Positions 12,044 through 53,743 of a DNA stretch of 64,000 nt are shown here, one piece after another; within the stretch, counting starts at the first letter, position 1, and each line of letters opens with the position of its first letter. The notes beneath the pieces were generated by a model. It was not told where the DNA came from, ran no database searches, and saw only the letters and a list, made by a program, of their open reading frames with translations. Origin of the DNA: Adiantum capillus-veneris (Eukaryota; Streptophyta; Polypodiopsida; Polypodiales; Pteridaceae); assembly GCA_014529385.2 (NCBI GenBank), contig CM043952.1, positions 149,507,057 to 149,571,056 on the forward strand, read 5' to 3'. Position numbers and translations under genes: made by a program.

Positions 12044-41557
<29,514 letters not shown>

Positions 41558-41840
41558 GTACTATTATACTTCTGGTCTTCCTGTTTTTTTGGTCCTGTAG
41601 ATAGAGGAAGCACAAGAAAAGAGCATTCCAAACATGTGAATTTCTTATTCCTGAGAAGCTACTTATACTTGTTAGCCTGTCACTAAACTAGGAGGAAGAC
41701 TGCCACCGCCTCTCACAATATGAAGGAGAGATTCTTAATTATATGTTATAAACATGATCAAATCAAGACACGAAGAGCATAAATACCAGCCTAGAGAGAG
41801 AGACAGAAAAGGAGAGGACACAATATTAAGGGTTAGGTCC

Positions 41841-41907
41841 ACCCCCCCCCCCCCCCCCCCCCCCCCTCCCCCCAAAAAAAAAAAAAAAAAGGGGGGGGCG
41901 GGGGGGG
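41841..41907. repeat. Homopolymer stack poly-C / poly-A / poly-G
   Basis: Roughly 26 C, a T, 7 C, about 20 A and then G runs. This is either a real low-complexity tract or a sequencing/assembly artefact. The surrounding 41558-42436 has no recognised gene. Confidence 0.85.
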
Positions 41908-42508
41908 ATTTTGTATGACTTCAATGGGGCTCTTACCAAAGTACAATTTTGGTGACATTACCCTGTCCTTAACTTTACAATTGTCCTTGACTATGAGACA
42001 TCTTAAGGAAAATAAGGACTTGGTGCTTGTGGATCTTCATTTACGCAACAAAAGTTCAGTTCAGTTGTTTTGAGTTTTCTCACACATGTTGCTGTAGATG
42101 TTGGGCTTGGAGTGTCCAAGTCTATTACAATGGGAAGCGCTATACTTACAAAATTTCATGCATGACTCATCCATAGAGATTAGCTTCTCCATCGTCTTCT
42201 TCGGAACCTAGGGGTAATAATTGTCGAACAATGATTTTGTTGCTGAAAATAACAGGCAGTTCCAAAACATTTTGATAATAGCTTAAGTGCATAGGACTCG
42301 AGAAGAGATTTATTTGAATTTTGGGTTGCGCTATTTTGACAACCAAGATTGAAGTTATGGTTGTTTTCGTAAAAGGATGTCCTCTAGGTGCGGCTGCCTA
42401 CTTCTCTTAACAAGAGAGCCACTTGCATGCAAAAATTGTTACACGCTTGGACGCTCCAAGCGAGAAATCAATAGCAACACATGAACAAAATCTGCAAATA
42501 ATTGAACT

Positions 42509-42559
<51 letters not shown>

Positions 42560-43039
42560 GACACTGCGTAGTTTTGAGCCAAGATGCACTGGCTCCAAAG
42601 ACTGGCGCCCCTTTCAATATTTCTTTATTATTATTTCGCCATGGTACAACTCCCAAGGGTACTCTTCTCCGAGACTATGCTCGTCAAAATGCTCTCTGAG
42701 AATGAGGCCCCAAGTGTCCTTATAAACTTACATGGGATGCCCAAAAGCAGAGCTTAAAAGCATCAAATCCAAAAGCATTCACACCCAAAAGCTCTACCGT
42801 TAAAAGCTCACGCAAGCTTTGCTCTCAAAAGCTCACACAAGCTCCACTAAAATCTACCAGCGCAAAACGCGGAAATCCGTACAACGTGCCACGTCATCAC
42901 TATCAGCGCAATTTACGAAAATCAGCCTAGAGTTCAAGCTTTTGATATTTTTGGGTTTAGGTCCATTGCCGGTGCTCATAAGTTCTTACAAGTTGGTAGG
43001 CCCTTCGGCCACACTTTCTGAGACAATTCAGTTCTTCTT

Positions 43040-46000
43040 TGTAAGGTGTGAGTTTTGTCCTAGTGTCCTAGAGAATGAGTCAAGGAGAGAAAAGTGGAAT
43101 TATTCCACATGCAGTGGTGCAAGGCTGTAGAGCGACTTAAAGCTCCTTTCATGAATGAATAAACACAAGTCTATTTTGCATTACATCTCCCTTGTCTATG
43201 GTGAGTTTGTGATGGCTTAGCAAATACCCAAGATCGTGTTATTGAGTCCAAGTTAATTGATCTTGGAACCTAATTGGCTTGAGTGATAATCTAGCCAACA
43301 CACACTCACTTGTGTGCACGATGTTTCTCTTTCATCCACCCTAGCTAGCACGATCCCATTCCCATCAAGTGGTATCAAAGCGCCATGGTTTACTAGCTAG
43401 GTTTGTTCTTATGCATTTGTGTGTTAGTGATTAGCATCTAATGTGTTTGTTATCAACCCTTTTTGGATTAGCATTGCTCTCATTGTATTTTTAACTGCTT
43501 TGCAATTTTATGTGTGTATGAAGCCATCATCGAGAGCTTTACATCGACTATCTCCTTGCTCAAATCCGACTCCGTTAGTGCACTTAATTGTTTGATCAAA
43601 TTTGCTCCATTAAATGCATTATTACCTTGTGTAATCCCTGCAATTTGAAACTCAGAGAGTGTGTGGGGGGTCTTTTGCAACATTTAATGGTCAAAGTATT
43701 TTTTAGGTGGAAGAAGAACAAAAGTTTTTTGTCTACTGCTTTGTCGAACACGTGTGTAATTCCCTAAATTTGAGAGATTTTTTGACTTTTGAGGCTAAAG
43801 GAAGGCTCCCACTTGTCCAAGGGTTTTCAAAGGGCACGTTTAATAGAAGCGGCTTCAGCTTTGGGGTCTGACTTCAATGTACCAGAGCCAGCCAATTGCA
43901 ACAGACACCTCGGGGTTGCCGACATTTCCTACCTTCTGCACTTTCTTTTACGAGATTCACTGCTTGTTGCTCCCGATTCATCGGTCGAGAGGCTCATGGC
44001 CCGCTGACTTGCTATTGCTCATCCGCTCGCCACTTGGGCCATCTGGCCACTCTATGCCCACCAACAGCTTTGCTATGCTTTGCCTGCAATTTCAGGTCGC
44101 AATAACATATCCGGTAGCTCCGATCTGCTCCCTCTTGTGCTCCCATTGCAAACTTGTTCTCTGCAATCATTGCCTTCGAATTTGAAAAGCAATTCGACAT
44201 CGGCTTTGTGCCCGCAACCCTCATTTGCAAATTTCAAAGGGGTTCCCAGCGCTTTATCATCAATTGCTGCCCTCTTGAATCCGCTCGGCATTACTTGGAG
44301 GCTTGAAGCATCACTATCGACTGCCTTCACATGCACCCGCTGGTCTCCTCCTCATCATCCCTTGACGGCTACAAACTGCACTACTTCGGGTCAGCCTTAT
44401 CATCATCTGCTCCATTGACTAACGCCCATGTGCTCACCTTGAAGGCGCAAACCGTCCCTGCACTCGCTGGCTGTAATTGACAATCTCGGCAGAATATCTG
44501 TAATCCAAGTAAAGCCTTCCCTAAGAGTGCTTTCCAATGCACAAGGTCCGTAATGGTACCCACTCCCATTCAAAGGCCTACAAAAGCCTAGTTTCTGCGC
44601 TACAGCCAGTAGAGCTGAAGTATCTTGGCTGCGATCTCCTTTAAAGGCACCTTCACACACAATTTTTGGTGCCTAAAACAATTGAAGACCCAAAACCATA
44701 AGCGGTTAAGGAAGTTTTCCTATGGGACAACAAATATCAAAAGGCCTTCGTTCAGCAAAATTCAAAGAAAGACCAAGCTTTTTTATCATTTGTGTGAAGG
44801 GTGACTTCACGCAAGTGAAGAGGTACTTCATATTGAAGGAAAATTACAAAGAACACATTAAAATTGAAAATTTCCCATCCAAGCACAATAATTTTGCAAT
44901 GTATGTCACTACATCCATCAATAAAGAGGATAACGTCATTGTGCTATTGTATGGAGTCCAAACACTTGGCCTTGGAGATTCTCCTAGTGCAAAGACCACT
45001 CCAAAGCACCATGAGAAAATCGACAACAGCATCATTAGCATTAGCAGTACTTTTACTTCAGTATTTTTGCATTGCACTTATTTTTTCAATAAAGCTTGAT
45101 TGCACAACACAAGTGGGGAAGAAGCACTTGTTCAAGGGGAGGATACGAAGACAAAAACCATGAAGCAGTTGAAGAAAAAGCATTGAAGAAGATGAAGGTG
45201 CTCTTGGATTAGAGCGAAGCAGACATTTTTCAGAATTTTGCTCTTGCAATAGAGCGTTGTTTTTTGCTCCTGGTGTCACAAGGCGGGCACCACGTGCCAT
45301 TAGAAAAGAACAGATTGAACAACTTTAAGCACTTCAAATAACAACTGAACTGAAATGGAGAGAGAGACGACACGCGACACGGAGTGGCGGAATTCCACCC
45401 CAGAGAGTATTGGCCCCAAACCTTGGCGCCCCTTTCGGTATTTCTTTATATTGCATCAACACAGTACAAGCCGGTACTCCAGACTCTGCACCTTCGTACT
45501 GAAGCATGCCAGAGAATGAGCCCTAGCCTCATATTTAAAGACCCTTGGCCTGAAAAGCAGTTATAGTAAAAAGCCTTTAAAACTCAAAAGCTTATGGTCC
45601 AAAAAGCAGTTTACCTGAAAAACTTTCAAACTCAAAAGCTTATGGTCCAAAAAGCAATGCCAAAAGCTGCCAGCGTAATTTACGGAAATCCGTACAGCCT
45701 GCCACGTCATCATGTTAGCGCAATTTTCGGAATTTGTTTGCTGCCGTAGGGTTAGGGTTAGGGTTTCTGGCAGAAATTAGGGTTTGCAGGTTTTAGGGTT
45801 AGGGTTTTCAGAATTAGGGGTTGCAGGTTTTAGGGTTAGGGTTTCCAGAATTAGGGTTTCAGCAATTAGGGTTTCTGGCAGAAATTAGGGTTAGGGTTTT
45901 TCTGCGCTCGGGCAACCATGTCATCACTCTGTGACACTTCCTCTGTTGCTTGTTCTTCTTAGGGTTTAGGCCCCTCGGCCGGTAGCTCCGTTCTTTAGTA

Positions 46001-46582
46001 GGTCGACACGTCCGCAATTTGTCACACCTGGATTGGAGTGTGGCTCCTAGATTGGAGTGTTATGTTGATTGTCTCCTGGATTGGAGATATATGTTGTCTG
46101 TGCTCCTGGATTGGAGTGTTGTCTTTCTTCATAAAGTTGCAACCCAAAATTCAAGGGGGGGATTTTTCTTGTATTGACATCTTTAGTGGATACCATGTGT
46201 CATCCTTAGTGGATAAAGAACCTTCATTGTATTATCCTAGTCCAAACCTCAAGGGGAGGATTGTAAGGTGTGAGTTTTGTCCTAGTGTCCTAGAGAACGA
46301 GCCAAGGAGAAAAAAGTGGAATTATCCCACATGCAGTGGTGCAAGGTTGAAGAGCTACTTAAAGCTCCTTTCATGAATGAATAAACACAAGTCTATTTTG
46401 CATTACATCTCCCTTGTCTATGGTGAGTTTGTGATGGCTTAGCAAATACCCAAGGTCGTGTTATTGAGTCCAAGTTAATTGATCTTGGAACCTGATTGGC
46501 TTGAGTAATATTCTAGCCAACCGACACTCACTTGTGTGCACGATGTTTCTCCACCCTAGCTAGCACGATCCCATTCCCATCA
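43040..46582 (+). mobile_element. LTR element J (complete, non-autonomous)
   Basis: LTRs 43040-43367 (328 bp) and 46262-46582 (321 bp), TGTAAGGTGTGAG to CCATTCCCATCA, nearly identical. Perfect TTCTT duplications flank it (43035-43039, 46583-46587). Primer site TGGTATCAAAGCGCC follows the 5' LTR at 43370. Tract AAGGGGAGGAT precedes the 3' LTR. The interior shows no gag, RT or integrase motif. Open stretches at 43789-44640 and 44722-45099 (125 aa) encode nothing I recognise. The latter reads KERPSFFIICVKGDFTQVKRYFILKENYKEHI and could be captured host sequence. A family-I-like LTR lies inside. Confidence 0.88.
45274..45936 (-). repeat. Family-I-like LTR inside element J, with telomere-like repeats
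   Basis: Reads towards TCATCACTCTGTGACA at 45936, the reversed start of a family-I LTR. It has the module TTGGCCCCAAACCTTGGCGCC and CCTTTCGGTATTTCTTTATA at 45410-45450. At 45748-45900 it carries about fifteen (T)TTAGGG units broken by CAGAA and GCAGG, i.e. plant telomere-like sequence. The outer left border and flanking duplication are uncertain. Confidence 0.55.
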
Positions 46583-47744
46583 TTCTTGTCCTCTTGGCGA
46601 GCTCTTCCCAGTTGGACACGCCTTATCCACTCTTGAAAGAATTGTAATCGCCCTCGAGTACACTTGCAAAATAGCCAAAGGACTAACTCTTATGTACCCA
46701 TGCACTAGACTCCACCAATCCAACACTTTTACAAAGACATCAGTCATTGATCAATCACATTTTTTCAAGGGCCTTAGATACAATTGTAACTGATTTAGCA
46801 ATCCCATCTTGACCGCGCTTATCTTTTCACCGATGTCTTGATCTACTAAATCTTGTTGCCATTAGATTCATATCCTTAATCAAGCAAACCATGCCCATGA
46901 CCATCTCCTCAAGACAGTACATTCACATAGCATGCAATTTACAAAAAATGACACACTCAGTTCACAATGAACACTGTTTCAATCATGTAATCTAGCCATC
47001 TCATCCCGTCGAGAAGTCTTGATGCACATAGATTATTGTGAAGCCATGTCATCCTTCCGGAACTCTTGATGTACTCACAACTATATCCAGTCATCTCATC
47101 GAGATAGAAATCTTGATGCTTTGAATCTCATTCATTTCTCATTCACTCAGCATTACATCATGATCTTGTCGATCTCTAATAGATGTCTAGATGCACTAAA
47201 TTAAAATCGTTCATCAGACAACATGTTGCAGACATTTTATCTTTTTCTACACATCTCTAACAATACACACATTAAAGAGCACATGTATTTAGTTCAATCA
47301 AGGGAATTTCCAATTCAATGTACATGTTTTCATAAAGTCATTCTGCAAAATACCCTCATCTTGTCACTATTTCTAAAATCTCAAGGAGAAATTAGTGACC
47401 TTATTCAATCTAGCAATCTCTGACAAAGGAGTGGAGTGGCTTTCCTCTTGTGTAGTCTGCACCGCACGAGATTCAACTATCAAAGTGCAGCAAAAAACGG
47501 TGAATCGGATTCATCCGATGAACTTCTCTACAACTGCAAGCAAAACTCCTCTAGAGACCGGGCAGCCAATGGATCTCCGATCTATCGTGGCATATCTCCT
47601 CGTAGTCGAACTCCTATCGTGTACTGCCCATCGAACGGGCACGGGCACGGGCAGCCAAGCACGCCTGCAACCAAACGTGTAGGGGCTCCAAGCGGAGGAG
47701 AAAGGAAGCTCTATGGAGAGAGAAGACGATTGCAAGCAAAACAT

Positions 47745-47809
<65 letters not shown>

Positions 47810-47812
<3 letters not shown>

Positions 47813-49263
47813 CGACGACGTGGCAATTACTAACCTTAGTTGTTGGTTTCTTTCCGATGATTTTCGTTTAATTTTTGAGACCCTCTTTTTGAAGTTGCAA
47901 ATGGCCGGACATTGTATGGCTAGTGTGAAACAATAGATTCACGCACAGACAGGAAGTTGGTAGGCATTGAAATTCTAGTGGTAAAAGGGTGTCTAAGCTT
48001 AGTTCAAAGTCATCCAGGACCCCTCGCCGCACTGAATAAGTTGGTGGATACTAGGAAACTAACTCAATGGAGGCACAGTGCCAAGGTGGGGTCACCAAGA
48101 GAAAATCACCCGAGAACTGGGCTACATTGCATTTTTGAATGTGGTCTCAGTGGTGAAAGATGGCAGACAACCAGTGAGAGTCCAATGGAAGCATCTCCTA
48201 AAATTTAGGGAACTGCTATTTTGGGCCATGAAATCTGTTCGCATCGTTAGCTTCAGAATGACAAGGGGAACATTATATTACTCTGCCGCTAAGTCAAATG
48301 AGCAATCGATTGAGATATTTTTAGACCGGAAGGTACAAAACGGGAAAACCATGCATGAGTGCCACTTGGCACATTTTTGGGCATTCTCCACCTTGGGAGA
48401 GAGAAAAGCGTTGAAATAAACGTGGGGGCTACATTTTTCATCCACATGGTGGATGGTTGTAGGTACCAAAGCTATTGTGTGCAAGCTTTCCCTCTCATGT
48501 ATAGTGTAGTGCAAGAAGTGATGTTCTGCACACTTTACACTGCTCTCTCTCTCCCCTATGTGCAGTAACGTGACGCCCCACAAGAGGGCTCTTCATTTGA
48601 CCTATGTACAGTTGTGTGGTCTTATGCTTGCAACTTCTGTGCCGAGGCAAGAGCCTCTTTGAGCAGGAACAGGAGTAGCTAACTGCTACTCCAAAAGCAG
48701 GGGTGATAACCTCATCTTACAGGTGCATTTTCAACGCTGGTTATGCGCTGTTTTTGGATTGTTTTGCCGTAATATGGATGCCAGAAGCATTGGGAACATT
48801 GTCCCATTGTTAGAGGACAGTTTTGGGACTGGTTAAGGGTGAAAACAGGGTAAAAATCAGTAAATACAGCGAGCTGTAATTGCTGTTTTTGGGCTGAAAA
48901 CAGAGGGTTTATGTTTTTGGAAGCGAGTTCCAGCAAGGGGATTTGTTCAAGGCGAGTTTTGGGGCCGTTATGCTATCGAAATTTTGCCAGAACAGGTGTG
49001 ATACGGTCGGATACAGGTAAAGATTCTAGGACTCTAGTTTTGTAACTTTACTCTCTAAAGGAATAAAGAAATACCAAAAGGGGCGCTAGTTTTTGGGGCC
49101 TACAGGTTGTCGACGTTTGCTGGGAGCATTCTAGCTTCCGAGCCGTGCGTGCTTTGAAGTGTTAATTCCTGTTACAGGTTCTTTCAGCAAGGTTTCTCTG
49201 GGTGTTAAAGTTTAAAGTAAAGTTTCGGGTTAATGCCAAAGTCTACCGCCCTATGGGCCGGTT
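47810..49263 (+). repeat. LTR of the D/E chromovirus family, solo or fragment
   Basis: Plus-strand copy running TCACGACGACG to CTATGGGCCGGTTT. It shares with reversed D LTR the block CATCTCCTAAAATTTAGGGA (about 48190) followed by ACTGCTATTTTGGG, the AAAAGGGGCGCTAGTTTTTGGGGCC module (49077) and the final CTACCGCCC..GGGCCGGTTT. Flanked by (GA)n at 47746-47809 and GT/GA runs at 49263-49346, so its duplication site is hidden. The short ORFs inside it are not genes. Confidence 0.75.
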
Positions 49264-49346
<83 letters not shown>

Positions 49347-49433
49347 ACAACGCTAGAGAGTGGCAATGCTAGAGAGAGACTGTATGCCCAAACACAGACT
49401 ATCTGTAATGATCACAATATGCCAATGGTACAA

Positions 49434-50419
49434 TGTCAGGTGTAGCAAAAGTGTTTACAGGATTTAGCTTGGATCTAGTACTCCGCACAAACACAAGGGA
49501 CACTTTACTTCATTTGAAAGAACTGAACTGAACTGAATGAAAGAGAGACATAAGAGAAAAGAGACGACATTGAATGTCGGGTCCCAAACCCTCAAGGGCC
49601 CCCCTTGCTCTTTTGCAAGAGCAAGTACTTTCTTTATTCTTGCACAATGCTGATACAATGACCAAATGCTAAGATGCTAATGCTTATGGGTACCGATGCT
49701 ACTGATGCTGGGTACTAATGAGATACTGAAGGGTATTGAGGGGTACCGCGGGTACTGAAGATCCCTATGTGAAGCTAGACTGGAGCCAAGCGAGAACACA
49801 AGGGATACTAGATGCTGGGGTGCTGTGTCGATGATGATGACAACGACGACAAGGAGGCTATGATTGAATGCTGAAAACGCTAGCGATGTTGATGGCTAGA
49901 ATCTGCAACTATGACGAGGTTGGGGGCTGAAATCTGATGGCAATCATAGGCTGAATTGCTGGCTGTTCTGGGCTGAAAATGCTTGCTTTTCTAGGCTGAA
50001 AAAGCTGAGGGAATTTTGAGGAAGACGCTGGCGATCTGGCTGAAAAACTCCAGTGAGGTTGAGAGGATTGCCAATACTTCTCCTCCTCCTGCCTTCCTGT
50101 GTTCCAAGTGCCCCTAGGGCTGCCTAAATAGGTTCCAACATCTGGGTCAAGCATCAGCCAAAAAGGTCGCACGACCTTGCTAATAAAATGTTGAAAATCA
50201 ATTACTAATAAATGCCATGCTAAGGGGTGGTTCACGCGGCAAAACACCTATATGCCGAAATGTGTTACTGTGCAAGAGAGGGTATGCAGCTATGACCGGC
50301 CTCGACATGCACGTCCTACTAGAGGCTCACAAAATTCCAGGCTAGGTCCTAAGCTAACACTCATGTTAGACTGTAGCAGAAGCATGTCCACGTAGCGCAA
50401 GTGAAGTGCGCACATGACA
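49434..50419 (-). mobile_element. Solo LTR H (B-related), nested in element F LTR
   Basis: TGTCAGGTGTAGC...CGCACATGACA on the plus strand, 986 bp, with perfect TACAA duplications (49429-49433 and 50420-50424). Its right end resembles B LTRs (CTAAGCTAAC..GTAGCA.AAGCATGTCCACG..CATGACA). The interior contains CTGAAAACGCTAG motifs and microsatellite-like (GGTACTGA) phrases. Confidence 0.88.
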
Positions 50420-50479
50420 TACAAAAGGGGGGGGGGTGCCTATACAGGGCAATGGAGAAATTGTCCTACCTGCCTATAT

Positions 50480-51210
50480 AGGGCTATCAACAAGGTTATT
50501 TGACGTCGGAATGTACTCTAGTCGGATAGAGCAATCATTGGTCTTCTCACGAACAAAATGGTATTGTATCTCTATATGCTTGGTCCAAGCATGGAACACC
50601 AGATTCCTCGCAATGGCTATACAACTTTGGTTGTCAAAGTACATCATGGTCATCTGCTAAGGAAAGCCCATCACCAAAAGCAGCCCCCGTAACCACACTG
50701 ACTCACATGTAGCACTGCAAACAGCCTTGTACTCTACCTCTGTGGAGGATAAGGCAATTGTCCGCAGTTTCTTGATGAAACTGCTCCCGAGCCAAAAGAA
50801 AAGGTGTAACATGTAGTCGACCGTCGTCCATTTGGATCCCCACCCTAGTCTGAATCACTCCATCCTCGTAGAACGATCTTGGAGTCTGTACCTCCAATCG
50901 CATAGTGAATGCCTAATGACTTGGTCGCCTTTAAATACCGCAGAGTCCGAAGAGATTGCTCCAAATGTGACTTGGTAGGTCTGTGCATGAAAGAGCTGAG
51001 AAGTCCCATTGGGAAACTGATATCAAACCGGGTGTTGAGAACCCAAATAAGAGAACCGACCAGTTTTGATACTTTGTAGCATCTCCTACATTTGAGGAGT
51101 AATACTGTGACGGCTTCTGATTGGGATGTTGAGATAGGGTCATACCAAAGGCTTCCAACAACTCTTGGATATAGCAATGAGAGAGAAAGATGCCCTCCTC
51201 TGTCTGCCAT
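50480..51210 (-). pseudogene. Element F RNase H
   Basis: LVGSLIWVLNTRFDISFPMGLLSSFMHRPTKSHLEQSLRTLRYLK, later TEVEYKAVCSATCESVWLRGLLL and FDNQSCIAIARNLVFHAWTKHIEIQYHFVRE, then EYIPTSNNLVDS. This is the Copia RNase H with its E, D and TKHI landmarks. One stop lies after GFP. The open stretch ends inside LTR sequence at 50480. Confidence 0.8.
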
Positions 51211-51227
51211 ATCTCTAATCCAAAAAA

Positions 51228-51809
51228 CTAGTGAAGCAAGCCGAGATTTGTCATCTCAAACTCCTTAGCCAAGGTCTCCACGGTACTGCGAATGTGCTCA
51301 ACATGGCTACTTGTAATCACAAGATCGTCCACATAGAGGATAGCAAGTGTTAGCAATCCTCTCTCATGGTAAATGTATAAATCTAGGCGTGTAGAAGATC
51401 GTCGAAAGGAGTGTCGTAGGAAGAAACATTCTATCTTTGAGTACCACGCTCGAGGGGCTAGCTTCAAGCCATAGAGAGCCTTTAGCAACCTACAAACCAT
51501 GTCTCTGAAATCTGGATCCTCGAACCTTGGTGATTACTCCACATACACCTCCTCCTCCAAGTGACCATTGAGGAAAGCCGAAACTATATCCGTCTGAAAA
51601 ACCGGCCACCCTAAAATAGGAAGCAAGGGCAAAAACCGTCCAAGTGGTTTCCGTTCTTGCAGTTGATGCAAAGGTCTCGTCATAGTCCACACCTTGTCTC
51701 TGAGAAAAGCCCTTGGCAACGAGCCTTGCCTTGTGCTTGTCCAAAGAACCATCAGATTTGTACTTGGTCTTGTAGATTCATTTGGGCAGGCTACATAACC
51801 AACTCCCAA
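51228..51809 (-). pseudogene. Element F reverse transcriptase
   Basis: Overlapping frames give KARLVAKGFSQRQGVDYDETF, then LLKALYGLKLAPRAWYSKIECFF and LAILYVDDLVITSS, the standard Copia RT motifs with the YVDD catalytic site intact. Frames 51490-51744, 51534-51809 and 51228-51500 are not joined, and a stop lies between them. Confidence 0.8.
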
Positions 51810-52246
51810 GTGTTGTTCTTCTTGATGAAATCAAGCTCTCTCTGCATGGCCAACTTCCACTTTGGTTGTGAAAGTGTCTCTGCAACTATCAGAGGATCTC
51901 CGTCCTTGATCACTATCGACATCAAAGCATAGTTCACCTGTAATAAGTCCCATCTACCTCAGCAAATCGAAGTCACTGAGATCGTCGTGTAGTATCGGCT
52001 TCAGGCCAATCTGGTGGAAAATCTGAAGTCGGTGCATCTCGCAAGGTCTTCAACAGCCACTTTGGTAACTTGTCTGGCTTGCTCACCGAGGGAGGAGCTA
52101 CTGGTATATCTAGCTCTAACTTTGCAATATGATTAGTCTCATTTGCATCATCTGGATTGGGTGCATCCTCCTCCATAACCTGAGGGACAGGGGGTCGAAG
52201 AAGAGGGTTCATCAAGAGGCAAAACATAATCTGAGTCTCCAAGTAT

Positions 52247-52650
52247 CGGCAAATCAGGGGTCGTCGTGGAAGACTTGGGAGAGGAGGCCCCCTCTGAAGG
52301 TAAACACTAGTCGAAGACAACATCACGGTTGAGTACAACATCCTTCTTCCTTGGATCATAAAGTCAATATCCCTCGGAAAGAGGATTGTAGCTGACAAAA
52401 ACCATTTTCTTGGACTTGAGGTCAAACTTTCCCCACTGCTCCTTTGGTCGGCAAATCAGGGGTTGTCGTGGAAGACTTGGGAGAGGAGGCCCCCTCTGAA
52501 GGTAAACACTCGTCGAAGACTACATCACGGTTGAGTACAACGTCCTTCTTCCATGGATCATAAAGTCAATATCCCTCGGAAAGAGGATTGTAGCTGACAA
52601 AAACCATTTTCTTGGACTTGGGGTCAAACTTTCCCCTCTGCTCCTTTGGT
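52247..52650. repeat. 202-bp tandem duplication in element F pol
   Basis: Two adjacent copies (52247-52448 and 52449-52650) begin CGGCAAATCAGGGGT and differ at a handful of sites. 202 is not a multiple of three, so it breaks the frame between integrase and RT. Confidence 0.9.
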
Positions 52651-53565
52651 ACATGGACGTATGCAAATATCTGAAAATAGGAGACATCGGGCTTCTTACC
52701 AAAATAATCTTCAAACGGGGTCTGGCTTGGAATTGAAGAGGTTGGAGATCGGTTTATGGTATGAATTGCCGTCGCAATTGGCTTCGCCCATAAAAACTTT
52801 GGCAAGTCTCAATGCTCAAGCATAGTTCGTGCCATTTCTAGCACTGTCCTATTCTTTCGCTCCACAACTCCATTCTCTAAAGGGGATTTGATATTCGCAA
52901 GTTTTCGCTTGATGCCATCGTCCACACAAAACTGAATGAATACTTTGTAGGTAAACCATAGTTAAGCTCTCTGTTCCGTGTTTCAAACATGAGTATTCGA
53001 AATAGGGAATGGCATTTCATGCATGTTGTCGTTCCTCGTTCCCCGTTCCCCGTTCCGATTTTTCGTTCCGGGTAACTATGAGGTAAACTCCCCGCCTTTG
53101 TTCGATCGAATAGTCTTAAGTTCAACACTTGATTGCTCTCCTCCTCCACAAGAGAATGCCAATTTTGAAGAGGCCAAATGCCTCATACTTGTGCCATAGA
53201 AAATATACTCAAGTAAAGGGGCGAGAATTGTCCACCAGCAACATGAAATAGAGAGCCTTGCCGAGGGAAGGAGTCTGCATAGTCCCACAAAGGTCAGTGT
53301 GAACCAACTCCAAAATGGCAATGGCTCAACGCGTAGCAAGCCTCTGAATAGTTTCTCAATGTTGCTTCCCACGAATGCAAGTAATGCATTTCCCATGCTT
53401 ACTCCCAACATATGGTAAGCCTGTAAGCATCTGCTCATGAAAAGCAAGCCAAAGAGCATCATCGATCAAATGACCAAATCTGTAATGCCAAAGATCACCT
53501 GTAGCTATCTGTCGCGAATAGATACCACATCCTCTGTAAAAATCACCTCCATGCCAAGCTTGCAC
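52566..53565 (-). pseudogene. Element F integrase region
   Basis: LWHYRFGHL..CITCIRGKQH (53356-53565) is the GAG-pre-integrase zinc site. 53076-53462 holds the integrase core in shifted frames. 52566-52805 reads FLWAKPIATAIHTINRSPTSSIPSQTPFEDYFGKKPDVSYFQIFAYVHVP, the Copia NR.p.......TPyE...g.KP....l..FG block. Interrupted by a 124-bp MITE at 52957-53080 and by frameshifts. Confidence 0.75.
52957..53080. mobile_element. Small hAT-like MITE, 124 bp
   Basis: Ends CATAGTTA and TAACTATG are a perfect 8-bp inverted repeat. Perfect 8-bp duplications AGGTAAAC flank it (52949-52956, 53081-53088). One side carries five (T/C)CGTTCC(C) units, plausible subterminal repeats. It interrupts the integrase region of element F. 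Confidence 0.82.
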
Positions 53566-53743
53566 ACCTCGTGCACATACATAAGATGAAATTCGAACTT
53601 GGGAGCATAAAGTACCTTGGAGGTATGCATACCCTCTCTACCGTCGGGAATCAACTCAATAGATTACTCACTGTGAATAAGAATTTCAGATTTGTCGCCA
53701 ATAAAAATGGTACCAATGTCGTTGCATGTTGGACACAAGATCC

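Larger units (their letters stand above)
42437..47478 (-). mobile_element. Partial family-I LTR element (I2), split by element J
   Basis: An LTR starts TGTTACACGCTTGGACG at 42437, matching the reversed end of element I. It continues to 43039 and, after element J, from 46588 to about 46618 (GTTGGACA). Right of it, CCACTCTTGAAAGAATTGTAATCGCCC (46630) is the reverse of the 3' interior of element I, and 46900-47210 carries the reversed GATGGCTA/TCATTC repeats. The upstream LTR is not seen; element F begins at about 47479. A (GA)n run sits at 42512-42556. Confidence 0.6.

Noticed and set aside
41841-41907. C/A/G homopolymer stack as a regulatory element
   Set aside because: More likely low complexity or an assembly error; nothing nearby supports function.
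42091-42180. Possible ENGase exon 7 after CTGTAG at 42097
   Set aside because: The phase fits and it reads CWAWSVQVYYNGKRY, but it does not match the expected WW..V.KSW well and has no donor before a stop.
48078-48419. 113-codon ORF
   Set aside because: Lies within a D-family LTR; the D LTRs do not keep it open.
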